Assembly: GCA_030626645.1 (NCBI GenBank)
Contig: DAOUTP010000071.1
Coordinates: forward strand, 1-8,154
Source: Candidatus Cloacimonadota bacterium
GTDB taxonomy: Bacteria > Cloacimonadota > Cloacimonadia > Cloacimonadales > TCS61
Direction: 5' to 3'
Length of the DNA: 8,154 nt
A program made the translations under genes and the position numbers. The notes under the pieces were generated by a model. It searched no databases and was not told the origin of the DNA. It saw only the letters and a program-made list of their open reading frames with translations. Shown one piece after another: positions 1-6,853 of this stretch (positions are counted from its first letter, which is position 1; each line of letters begins with the position of its first letter).

Positions 1-444
1 ATATCAGAAGATTCAAACATTATTGATGCTTATTGCGGTGTTGGCTCTATCGGACTTTATTTGGCAGATAAAGCAGCAAAGGTTATTGGAATTGAAAACA
101 ATGTAAAAGCTGTGCAGAATGCAAAAGAAAACGCAAAGCTTAATAAAATTGATAACTGTGAATTTGTGGCTGGTTATGTAGAAACTGAATTACCAAAAAT
201 TCTTAAAAATAATAAAATAGATACAATAATTTTTGACCCGCCACGAAAAGGACTTGAACAAAGAATAATTGATAATATTCCTTCTGATATTAAGAAAATC
301 ATCTACATAAGTTGTGACCCGATGACTCAGGTTAGAGACGTGAAACTAATGATGGAGAAAGACTTTGTGCCAAAAGAGATGCAGCCATTAGACATGTTTC
401 CTCATACTTTCCATATTGAGAATATAATTATTCTGGAGAGATGA
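1..444 (+). CDS. rlmD: Class I RNA m5U methyltransferase, RlmD/TrmA family (C-terminal part)
   Basis: This is the 3' part of an S-adenosylmethionine-dependent RNA uracil-C5 methyltransferase; the gene begins upstream of the window. The frame is open from base 1, so the TTG at 61 is not the true start. Visible motifs are the SAM-binding loop DAYCGVGSIG (bases 25-54), DPPRKG (235-252), the catalytic Cys in YISCDP (Cys codon 313-315), and the C-terminal signature DMFPHTFHIE near the end. In this family the Cys attacks C6 of the target uracil, and the C-terminal Glu acts in proton removal. The N-terminal TRAM domain and any iron-sulfur cysteines lie outside the window. I therefore cannot tell RlmD (23S rRNA U1939), RlmC and TrmA (tRNA U54) apart. 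The symbol is the most common annotation for such bacterial proteins, not a proven target. The family call is secure. Confidence 0.9.
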   Translation: MSEDSNIIDAYCGVGSIGLYLADKAAKVIGIENNVKAVQNAKENAKLNKIDNCEFVAGYVETELPKILKNNKIDTIIFDPPRKGLEQRIIDNIPSDIKKIIYISCDPMTQVRDVKLMMEKDFVPKEMQPLDMFPHTFHIENIIILER

Positions 445-452
445 TTTTGTAG

Positions 453-474
453 GGACGATTACTCTTAATCGTCC
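453..474. repeat. Perfect 9-bp hairpin just after the methyltransferase gene
   Basis: GGACGATTA (453-461) and TAATCGTCC (466-474) are exact reverse complements around a 4-base CTCT loop, starting 8 bases after the methyltransferase stop. The position suits a transcription terminator, but the bases after it (GAAACATG) are not a T-run, so a classic intrinsic terminator is not supported. It may instead be the left part of the dispersed repeat that follows. Seen directly: the stem. Inferred: its role. Confidence 0.7.
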
Positions 475-484
475 GAAACATGCC

Positions 485-608
485 CGTCACTCTGAGGAGT
501 CTTCTTGCTGTTACTTTTAACGAAGAGTTAAGGAATAATTTAGTATTTGTTGTCTTCTTCCTATGGAGAACAACGTGCAAGATTCGTCAGAAAGACGCAG
601 AATTGTAC
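485..608. repeat. Imperfect palindromic intergenic repeat (MITE-like)
   Basis: The left end CGTCACTCTGAGGAGTC (485-501) matches the reverse complement of 581-597 (CGTCTTTCTGACGAATC) at 13 of 17 positions. CTGAGGAGTCTT against CTGACGAATCTT matches 10 of 12. The outermost bases CGTCACTCT may also pair loosely with AGAATTGTAC at 599-608. Smaller stems lie inside: TTAAC/GTTAA (517-521 with 527-531) and GTTGT/ACAAC around 550-573. There is no coding frame of note in it. The design, terminal inverted repeats of about 17 bases around a short non-coding core, resembles a degraded miniature inverted-repeat element or an interspersed palindromic repeat. Only one copy is in the window, so its repetitive nature is inferred. 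Confidence 0.6.
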
Positions 609-647
609 ATATCAATTAATCACTAAAACAATCTTATTCATATATCA

Positions 648-677
648 TTGACATAATTAGGTATTATAAAATTTTAG
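648..677 (+). promoter_or_regulatory. Possible sigma70-type promoter for the CXXC gene and ileS
   Basis: A perfect TTGACA box lies at 648-653, in an AT-rich stretch 43 bases before the start at 696. No good -10 box sits at standard spacing. At 16-18 bases there is only AT-rich ATTTTA-like sequence (around 670-677), while TATAAA at 665-670 is only 11 bases away. The site is plausible because the methyltransferase gene ends far upstream, but it is weak. Confidence 0.35.
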
Positions 678-695
678 AAAAAAATTGAGGTAAGA

Positions 696-962
696 ATGTT
701 TAAACTTGATGAGAAACATTTGGATAAGGCTAAGGAGTTTGCGGTTCATAACAGAAAGAAGAAGAGTTGTAATAATTGTTATGACCGGGGTTATATTGGA
801 ACTACACCGGAGAATACACTGGTTTTATGCCCTAAATGTGTAGATGTAGATAAAGTTATGGAAGCCTGGAAAAATTATGTGAAAGATATTCCTGAACTTA
901 AGGAACAATATAGTGAGCTATTTGAAGACGAAGAAGAAAAGTTAGAAAATTTAGGAGAATAA
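696..962 (+). CDS. Small two-CXXC (zinc-ribbon-like) protein of unknown function
   Basis: An 88-residue soluble, charged protein that I cannot assign to a named family. Two cysteine pairs, C25-N-N-C28 and C45-P-K-C48, are 16 residues apart, as expected for one tetracysteine zinc site. The first pair continues into CNNCYDRGYIG, which resembles a single CXXCXGXG half-knuckle of the DnaJ/zinc-ribbon type. The N-terminus (1-24) is Lys-rich. The C-terminus (from about residue 65) is rich in Glu and probably helical. There is no signal peptide or membrane segment. The ATG is supported by TGAGG at 686-690, 5 bases upstream. The TAA stop (960-962) directly abuts the ileS ATG at 963, and the ileS Shine-Dalgarno (AGGAG, 953-957) lies inside this gene, so the two are very probably co-transcribed and translationally coupled. 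A role linked to translation or to IleRS is only inferred from that position. The gene is likely real given its RBS and its tight fit to ileS. Confidence 0.8.
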   Translation: MFKLDEKHLDKAKEFAVHNRKKKSCNNCYDRGYIGTTPENTLVLCPKCVDVDKVMEAWKNYVKDIPELKEQYSELFEDEEEKLENLGE

Positions 963-3900
963 ATGTATAACAAAGTTGATGTAAAAGAGAAAACATCCAC
1001 TCTGGAAAAGAGAATAAGAGATTATTGGGTTAAAAAAAATATAGCAAAAAAAAGCGAAACAAATCGTAATAATGCCGAGAAATATATATTTTTTGAAGGT
1101 CCACCAACAGCTAACGGAATGCCGGGAATTCATCATGTTATCGCTAGAACACTAAAGGATTCTGTTTGCCGGTACAAAACAATGAAAGGATATCAGGTTA
1201 AAAGAAAAGCAGGTTGGGATACACACGGACTTCCTGTAGAGATCGAAGTAGAAAAACAACTTAAGCTTAAAGATAAAAAGGAAGTTGAAGAATACGGACT
1301 TGAGAAATTTAATACAAAATGCCGGAACTCTGTGTTTAGTTATGAAAAAGAGTGGCGTGAGATGACCAAAGAGATGGGTTACTGGATCGATCTTGATAAT
1401 CCGTACATCACACTTGAAAATGATTATATCGAGACTGTATGGTGGATTTTGAATGATTTCTTCAAGAAGGGATTGATCTATAAAGGACATAAGATCGTAC
1501 CGTATTGTCCAAGTTGCGGAACTCCGCTTTCCAGCCATGAAGTAGCACAGGGATACAAAGAGACGGAAGACCCTTCTGTGTTCGTGAAATTCAAACTGAA
1601 AGATGAAGATAATACATATTTTCTTGCCTGGACAACAACACCCTGGACACTGATCTCGAATGTTGCATTGGTGATGCATCCGGATGCAAAATATGTTAAG
1701 ATCAAATTAGAAAATGAAAACCTGATCTTAGCAAAAGCAAGATTAGAAATAATTGATGAAGAATTCGAAATAGTTAAAGAATATTTAGGAAGTGAATTAG
1801 AGCACACTGAGTATGAACAACTTTTTCCATTTATAAAACCTGAAGAAAAAGCCTTTTATATAGGTCTGGCAGATTATGTGACAATGGATGATGGAACAGG
1901 TGTCGTGCATACTGCTCCAGCTTTTGGACAAGATGACTATGATCTTGGAAAGAAATACGGGCTACCGATCATTCAGCCGGTGGATGGCGCAGGAAAGTTC
2001 AATGAAAAGATAACTGACTGGGCTGGAGTATTTGTAAAAGATGCCGATAAAGGGATCATCAGGAATTTGAAGGATCGTAAACTTCTTTATAAAAGAAAGC
2101 AGATAATTCACAGTTATCCTTTCTGCTGGCGTTGTGACAGTCCGCTTATTTATTATGCGCGTTCAAGCTGGTACATCAAAACAAGTGAGTACAAACAGCA
2201 GATGATCGATAATAATAATAAGATCAACTGGTTCCCCGATTTTGTGGGAGAGAAACGTTTTGGTGAGTGGTTGGAAAATAATATCGACTGGGCGATCTCA
2301 CGTGATAGATTTTGGGGAACTCCCCTCAATGTCTGGGTTTGTGAGAAATGCGGTAAACTTGAAAGTGCCGGCTCAATAAAAGAATTACGTGAGAAAGGTA
2401 AAATGAAGGATGGCAAAGCCGTTCCTGAAGATATAGATTTACACCGTCCTTATGTGGATGATATCGAGTTTAATTGTGAATGTGGTGGGAAAATGAAGAG
2501 AACTCCAGAAGTTATCGATTGCTGGTTCGATAGTGGAGCTATGCCGTTTGCACAATGGCATTATCCGTTTGAGAATAAAGATAGATTCTTCGAAGAACTT
2601 TTCCCTGCAGATTTCATCAGTGAAGGTATTGACCAGACACGTGGATGGTTTTATTCATTATTGGCAATATCTACAATGTTAACGGGAGAAACTTCCTATA
2701 AAAATGTTTTGGTTAACGATATGATCCTGGACAAGAACGGTCAGAAAATGAGTAAAAGTAAAGGGAATGCTGCTGATCCAATGAAATTGATGGAAGATTA
2801 CGGAGCAGATGCAATCCGCTGGTACTTGTTGGCAGTAAGTCCACCCTGGATTCCAACAAAGTTTGATGAAAAGGGAGTTATTGAGATTGTAAATAAATTC
2901 TTCGGTACTCTGAAGAACGTTTATTCCTTCTACGTAACTTATGCAAATATTGATAATTTTGATGCTTCAAAACATGAATTTAATGAAAGTAAAGTGATAG
3001 AAATTGATAAATGGATCATCTCAAAATTGAATAATTTAATCGAAGTTGTTACTAATAATAATGATAAATATAATCCTACAAAGAGTGTTAGAGCTATACA
3101 GGATTTTGTGATTGATGACTTAAGTAACTGGTATGTTCGTCGCTGCCGTAGAAGATATTGGGAGATGGAACTTTCCAATAATAAAAAGGAAGCCTATCTT
3201 ACTTTGTACCATGTGCTGGTGGAAGTTTGTAAACTGATTGCTCCAGTTGCTCCTTATCTTTCTGAGGAGATTTATATGAATCTTACCGGAAAGGAAAGTG
3301 TGCACTTAGATGATGTTCCAAGTGTAACTAGAGATTTGATCCATTCCAAACTTGAAGAGGAAATGGATTCTGTTATTAAACTTGTATCTCTGGGAAGAGC
3401 TGCGCGAAATACCTGTCAGATAAAGGTTCGGCAAACCCTGGATGCACTTTATGTTCCGGAAAAATATAAGCCGCTTATTGCGAGAATGGAAGATCTGATA
3501 AAAGAAGAGATCAATGTAAAAGAGATTAAGTATATTGCCGATAAAGATAATTTTGTAACTTATGAATTTAAGGCTAATTTCAAGGTAATGGGTCCAAAAT
3601 ATGGTAAGCACGTCAAGCGTATTGTTGAAGCTTTAGAGTTAATGGATGCAAATCACATCGTGGAGATGCTTCATAAAAACAATGAGTATTATCTTGAGAT
3701 GGATGGAAGCACTTTCAAGCTGACTGAAGAAGATCTGAGTATTTCTATAAAAGATAAAGAAGGATTTGTGTTTGAATCATATAATCAGGAATTATTTGTA
3801 GCTTTAGATACAAACCTGAATGAAGAGCTTATCGAAGAAGGTCTTGCTCGTGAACTTGTAGCCAAGATCCAGAATACGCGTAAAGATAAGGGAATGGATA

Positions 3901-4088
3901 TTATGGATCGAATAAAGATTTTTTATGTAGGAAGTGATAAGATACAAAATGTTTTCACAAAATATGCTGATTATATAAAAGCAGAAACATTATCCGATTC
4001 GTTCAATTGCTGCAAAGGTGAGCAGGAAGACATGATTAAGTGGGATATCAATGGAAGTGAAGTTTTCATGACGGTTGAGAAGAATTAG
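963..4088 (+). CDS. ileS: Isoleucyl-tRNA synthetase, IleRS2-like with GIHH signature
   Basis: A cytosolic class Ia synthetase of 1041 residues that charges tRNA-Ile with isoleucine using ATP. The Rossmann signature lies in GPPTANGMPGIHHV; the usual HIGH reads G55-I-H-H58. The second ATP-binding motif is canonical, KMSKS at 595-599. The CP1 editing domain covers roughly 181-395, with the Thr-rich strand AWTTTPWTL (222-230) and HTAPAFGQDDY (316-326), which carries the conserved editing Asp. Cysteine pairs C182/C185, C388/C391, C460/C463 and C505/C507 could hold zinc. SEGIDQTRGWFYS (553-565) is a typical active-site stretch. The anticodon-binding helical domain begins near 680, and a long C-terminal extension runs to the end. 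Length, the RKAGWDTHGLPVE stretch (81-93) and the GPPTANG context fit the eukaryote-like IleRS2 branch rather than the E. coli type. The start is fixed by AGGAG at 953-957, 5 bases upstream. No T-box leader was seen. Confidence 0.97.
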   Translation: MYNKVDVKEKTSTLEKRIRDYWVKKNIAKKSETNRNNAEKYIFFEGPPTANGMPGIHHVIARTLKDSVCRYKTMKGYQVKRKAGWDTHGLPVEIEVEKQLKLKDKKEVEEYGLEKFNTKCRNSVFSYEKEWREMTKEMGYWIDLDNPYITLENDYIETVWWILNDFFKKGLIYKGHKIVPYCPSCGTPLSSHEVAQGYKETEDPSVFVKFKLKDEDNTYFLAWTTTPWTLISNVALVMHPDAKYVKIKLENENLILAKARLEIIDEEFEIVKEYLGSELEHTEYEQLFPFIKPEEKAFYIGLADYVTMDDGTGVVHTAPAFGQDDYDLGKKYGLPIIQPVDGAGKFNEKITDWAGVFVKDADKGIIRNLKDRKLLYKRKQIIHSYPFCWRCDSPLIYYARSSWYIKTSEYKQQMIDNNNKINWFPDFVGEKRFGEWLENNIDWAISRDRFWGTPLNVWVCEKCGKLESAGSIKELREKGKMKDGKAVPEDIDLHRPYVDDIEFNCECGGKMKRTPEVIDCWFDSGAMPFAQWHYPFENKDRFFEELFPADFISEGIDQTRGWFYSLLAISTMLTGETSYKNVLVNDMILDKNGQKMSKSKGNAADPMKLMEDYGADAIRWYLLAVSPPWIPTKFDEKGVIEIVNKFFGTLKNVYSFYVTYANIDNFDASKHEFNESKVIEIDKWIISKLNNLIEVVTNNNDKYNPTKSVRAIQDFVIDDLSNWYVRRCRRRYWEMELSNNKKEAYLTLYHVLVEVCKLIAPVAPYLSEEIYMNLTGKESVHLDDVPSVTRDLIHSKLEEEMDSVIKLVSLGRAARNTCQIKVRQTLDALYVPEKYKPLIARMEDLIKEEINVKEIKYIADKDNFVTYEFKANFKVMGPKYGKHVKRIVEALELMDANHIVEMLHKNNEYYLEMDGSTFKLTEEDLSISIKDKEGFVFESYNQELFVALDTNLNEELIEEGLARELVAKIQNTRKDKGMDIMDRIKIFYVGSDKIQNVFTKYADYIKAETLSDSFNCCKGEQEDMIKWDINGSEVFMTVEKN

Positions 4089-4146
4089 AAACTGAACTGG
4101 GATTAAATAGAGATTGATAAGTCTAGCAGAATAGTGGGTTTCATAC

Positions 4147-4225
4147 CTCACCTCAATCCTCTCCTAAAAGGAGAGGAGGTCTTTGTTCTCCTTCTCCTCA
4201 ATAGGAGAAGATTAGGATGAAGTGG
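4147..4225. repeat. Four-armed palindromic element downstream of ileS
   Basis: Two perfect 8-bp hairpins stand side by side: TCCTCTCC/GGAGAGGA (4157-4164 with 4170-4177) and CTTCTCCT/AGGAGAAG (4191-4198 with 4203-4210). The flanks also pair: CTCACCTCAATCCT (4147-4160) against the reverse complement of 4214-4225 (CCACTTCATCCT), with small gaps. Arms 2 and 3 (4169-4178 with 4188-4198) complement each other with one bulge, so a second, mutually exclusive fold is possible. Such CTCCT/AGGAG palindromes are common in interspersed intergenic repeats. Hairpin 1 could assist ileS termination, but no good T-run follows it. Confidence 0.7.
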
Positions 4226-4257
4226 ATAAGATGAGTATTAAATATAAATAATCATAA

Positions 4258-4283
4258 AATTCAGCGTAAATCTGCGTTGAATT
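4258..4283 (+). repeat. Hairpin immediately upstream of the DUF1015 ribosome binding site
   Basis: AATTCAGCG (4258-4266) pairs with CGTTGAATT (4275-4283), nine pairs including one G-U, around an 8-base loop. It also contains a short direct repeat (GCGT at 4264-4267 and 4274-4277). The Shine-Dalgarno AAAGGAG starts at the very next base (4284-4290). In RNA the stem would sit against the ribosome binding site without covering it. It could be an mRNA 5' stabiliser, a translation modulator or an end of a dispersed repeat; the sequence does not decide between these. Confidence 0.5.
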
Positions 4284-4297
4284 AAAGGAGCAAAATT

Positions 4298-5542
4298 ATG
4301 GCAAAGATCAAACCTTTTTTGGGAGTTAGACCTGCTGCGGATAAGATTTTAGATGTAGCATCTCCTCCTTATGATGTTTTGAATTCAGCAGAAGCGAGAG
4401 AAGAGGTAAAAGGTAAACCAAATAGCTTTCTTCATGTTGTAAAACCGGAAGTGGATCTTCCCGAAGATATCGATCTTTACAGTGATGATGTATATCAGAA
4501 AGGCAGAGAGAATCTTTATAAAATGTTAGATGAAGGTGTTCTTATTCAGGATGAAAAACCTTGTTTTTATCTCTATCGTCTGATCATGGGAAATGTTGAT
4601 CAAATCGGTTTGGTTGCGGGTGCTTCCATAGAAGATTACGAAAATGGGATCATTAAGAAACATGAACATACAAGAGCAGTGAAAGAAGCTGATAGAATTA
4701 AACATGTTGATACTTTGAATGCCAATACAGGTCCGGTTTTTCTTACATATCGCGCTCGTAAAGATATAAATGAAATAGTTGAAGATATCATTAAAGAAAA
4801 CCCTCTTTATGACATTGAAACTGAAGATGGGATCAAACATATCTTTTGGAAGATAGATCAGCAAAATGATATCGAAAAGATATTAGATATTTTTGCAGAT
4901 ATTGATTTTTTATATGTTGCCGATGGTCATCATCGTTCTGCTTCCGGAACAAAAGTAGGGCAGACCAGAAGAGAAGCAAATCCAAATCATACGGGTGAGG
5001 AAGAATACAACTATTTCCTCTCGGTCATCTTCCCTGATAATCAACTTTACATAATGGATTACAACAGAGTTGTAAAAGATATGCATGGAAATTCAGTTGA
5101 AGATTTCTTAAAGAAAGTAGAAGAAAATTTTAATGTTCAAGTCTATTCAAATTCAGAAGGTTATCATCCAAACAAATTGCATAATTTCGGAATGTATCTG
5201 GATGGCACATGGTATAATCTTATAGCCAAAGATGGTACATTTGATAAGAATGATCCTGTAAAATCTCTTGATGTTGCAATTCTTCAGGATAATATTTTAA
5301 ATCCAATTTTAGGAATTGGTGATCCAAGGAAGGATAAAAGAATTGATTTTGTGGGTGGAATCCGTGGTTTAAGAGAACTGTCCCGACGTGTTGATGAAGG
5401 TGAAGCAGTTGCTTTCAGTATGTTCCCGACCTCAATTGAACAACTGATGGCTATAGCTGATGCAGATGAAGTGATGCCGCCAAAATCAACCTGGTTTGAA
5501 CCAAAGCTTCGTTCCGGTGTGATAACTCATTTATTGGATTAA
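4298..5542 (+). CDS. DUF1015 (COG4198) family protein
   Basis: A soluble 414-residue protein of full family length, recognised by its conserved blocks. ASPPYDV (21-27) follows the GVRPA opening. KKHEHTRAVKEADRI (120-134) is rich in His and charged residues, and NANTGPVFLTY (141-151) comes next. The strongest block is VADGHHRSASG (207-217), followed by SLDVAILQDNIL (323-334) and the C-terminal block VMPPKSTWFEPKLRSG (392-407). The DGHHR box recalls the nucleotide/phosphate-handling box of ParB/sulfiredoxin-fold proteins, which include free serine kinases. From memory, family members often neighbour serine biosynthesis genes in anaerobes, but no such gene lies here. The biochemical role is unknown to me. 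The start has AAAGGAG (4284-4290), 7 bases upstream. It appears to lead an operon with rimO (21-base gap) and trpS. Confidence 0.9.
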   Translation: MAKIKPFLGVRPAADKILDVASPPYDVLNSAEAREEVKGKPNSFLHVVKPEVDLPEDIDLYSDDVYQKGRENLYKMLDEGVLIQDEKPCFYLYRLIMGNVDQIGLVAGASIEDYENGIIKKHEHTRAVKEADRIKHVDTLNANTGPVFLTYRARKDINEIVEDIIKENPLYDIETEDGIKHIFWKIDQQNDIEKILDIFADIDFLYVADGHHRSASGTKVGQTRREANPNHTGEEEYNYFLSVIFPDNQLYIMDYNRVVKDMHGNSVEDFLKKVEENFNVQVYSNSEGYHPNKLHNFGMYLDGTWYNLIAKDGTFDKNDPVKSLDVAILQDNILNPILGIGDPRKDKRIDFVGGIRGLRELSRRVDEGEAVAFSMFPTSIEQLMAIADADEVMPPKSTWFEPKLRSGVITHLLD

Positions 5543-5563
5543 TTCGTGGTAAAGAGAGCATAA

Positions 5564-6838
5564 ATGAAGAAATTTGCGATATTAAGTTTGGGGTGTTCAA
5601 AAAATCTGGTAGATAGTGAAGTGTTTGCTTTTATCACGGAATCAGCCGGATATGCATTAACTGAAGAACTAAAAGAAGCTGAAGTTATCATTGTGAATAC
5701 ATGCGGTTTTATATTGGATGCAAAAGAAGAATCGATTTCTACTATTCTGGATGCAGCAGATTTTAAAACATCTGGAAAATGTAAGAAATTGATTGTTACA
5801 GGATGTCTGGTAAAACGATATTTTGAAGATATAAAGAACTCATTCCCTGAGATCGATGAAGTGATTCAATTAAAGGATTTTAGCACTTTTAAGAAAGTAT
5901 TCGAAATAAGTGCTAAGGAAGATAGAAAACTGCTTACACTTCCTCATTATGCCTATCTGCGTATAAGTGATGGATGTAACAACCATTGTTCTTATTGTGC
6001 TATACCAGCAATTAGAGGTCAGTTGATAAGCGAACCAATTAAAGATTTGGTTGCAAATGCAAAAGCTCTCGTTGCCTCAGGTGTTCGAGAAATTATTCTC
6101 ACAGCTCAGGATACAGCACAGTACGGAGTGGATATTTACGGAGAGCGGAAGCTTCCTGAATTATTACAAAAACTTAATTCAATTAAAAACTTGGAATGGA
6201 TTAGAATCTTATATCTTCATCCTGCCCATATTTCTTCTGAGTTGATCGATATGATAGCCAAACTTCCAAAAGTTTGTAAATACTTTGAGATTCCCATACA
6301 GCATATTAATAATGATATTCTTGGAAGTATGAATAGGAAAGTAACTAAAGAAAGGATATCAGAGATACTTACTGAAATTCGTTTAAAGATACCCAATGCA
6401 GTTATGCGAACAACTCTTATCACTGGGTATCCAGGAGAAACAGAAGAAAATTTTATTGAACTAAAAGATTTTGTTGAAGAAATGAAATTTGAACGTCTGG
6501 GTGCTTTTGAATATTCCAGAGAAGAAGATACACCCGCTTATTATCTGGAACCGCAAATCTCGGAAGAAATTGCAGAGCAAAGAAAAGATGAATTAATGCA
6601 GATCCAGCAGGATATTTCTGAAGAATTCCTTGCAGGTTTAGTCGGGAAAAAGATAGAAGTAATCATTGATAGGAAAAGTGAGGAAGAAGGTATTCTCTTT
6701 GAGGGAAGAAGTTATTTTGATTCACCTGAAATTGATGGAGTAGTTTTCATCACGGAAGGTAAAGGCAAAATTGGTGATATAGTTGAAGTTGAGATAATTG
6801 ATGCCTGGGAATATGATTTGATTGGAAAAATTGTATAA
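5564..6838 (+). CDS. rimO: Ribosomal protein S12 methylthiotransferase RimO
   Basis: A radical-SAM methylthiotransferase that adds a methylthio group to the beta-carbon of a conserved Asp of ribosomal protein S12 (Asp88/89 in E. coli numbering). The N-terminal UPF0004 domain has the three cysteines of the auxiliary [4Fe-4S] cluster: C11 in LGCSKNLVDSE, C47 in NTCGF and C81 in TGCL. The radical-SAM cluster is C138-NNH-C142-SY-C145 in DGCNNHCSYCAIPAIRG. The LGCSKNLVDSE and CAIPAIRG wording marks RimO rather than the tRNA enzymes MiaB or MtaB. A C-terminal TRAM domain covers about 355-424 and includes GRSYFDSPEIDG. At 424 residues it is slightly shorter than many RimO proteins, but no domain is missing. 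The ATG is preceded by a weak AAAGAGAG (5551-5558), 5 bases upstream. It lies between the DUF1015 gene (21 bases) and trpS (15 bases), so an operon is likely. Confidence 0.96.
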   Translation: MKKFAILSLGCSKNLVDSEVFAFITESAGYALTEELKEAEVIIVNTCGFILDAKEESISTILDAADFKTSGKCKKLIVTGCLVKRYFEDIKNSFPEIDEVIQLKDFSTFKKVFEISAKEDRKLLTLPHYAYLRISDGCNNHCSYCAIPAIRGQLISEPIKDLVANAKALVASGVREIILTAQDTAQYGVDIYGERKLPELLQKLNSIKNLEWIRILYLHPAHISSELIDMIAKLPKVCKYFEIPIQHINNDILGSMNRKVTKERISEILTEIRLKIPNAVMRTTLITGYPGETEENFIELKDFVEEMKFERLGAFEYSREEDTPAYYLEPQISEEIAEQRKDELMQIQQDISEEFLAGLVGKKIEVIIDRKSEEEGILFEGRSYFDSPEIDGVVFITEGKGKIGDIVEVEIIDAWEYDLIGKIV

Positions 6839-6853
6839 TAGTTTGGAGGATAG

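Noticed and set aside
61..444. Complete short methyltransferase starting at the TTG at 61
   Set aside because: The SAM-binding motif at bases 25-54 lies upstream in the same open frame, so the gene is simply cut by the window edge.
485..608. CRISPR array or insertion sequence
   Set aside because: There are no regularly spaced repeats and no transposase frame; only one inverted-repeat unit is present.
445..695. T-box or other amino acid-responsive leader ahead of the ileS unit
   Set aside because: No T-box consensus or antiterminator/terminator pair with a T-run is visible, and a coding gene lies between this gap and ileS.
1152..1679. Reverse-strand open frame of 175 codons inside ileS, and several shorter reverse frames within ileS, DUF1015, rimO and trpS
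   Set aside because: They lie opposite strongly conserved coding sequence, are rich in Phe, Ser, Ile and Cys as expected of antisense shadows, and show no recognisable family.
6051..6245. Forward 64-codon frame within rimO
   Set aside because: It is out of frame inside the conserved radical-SAM region of RimO, with no family resemblance.
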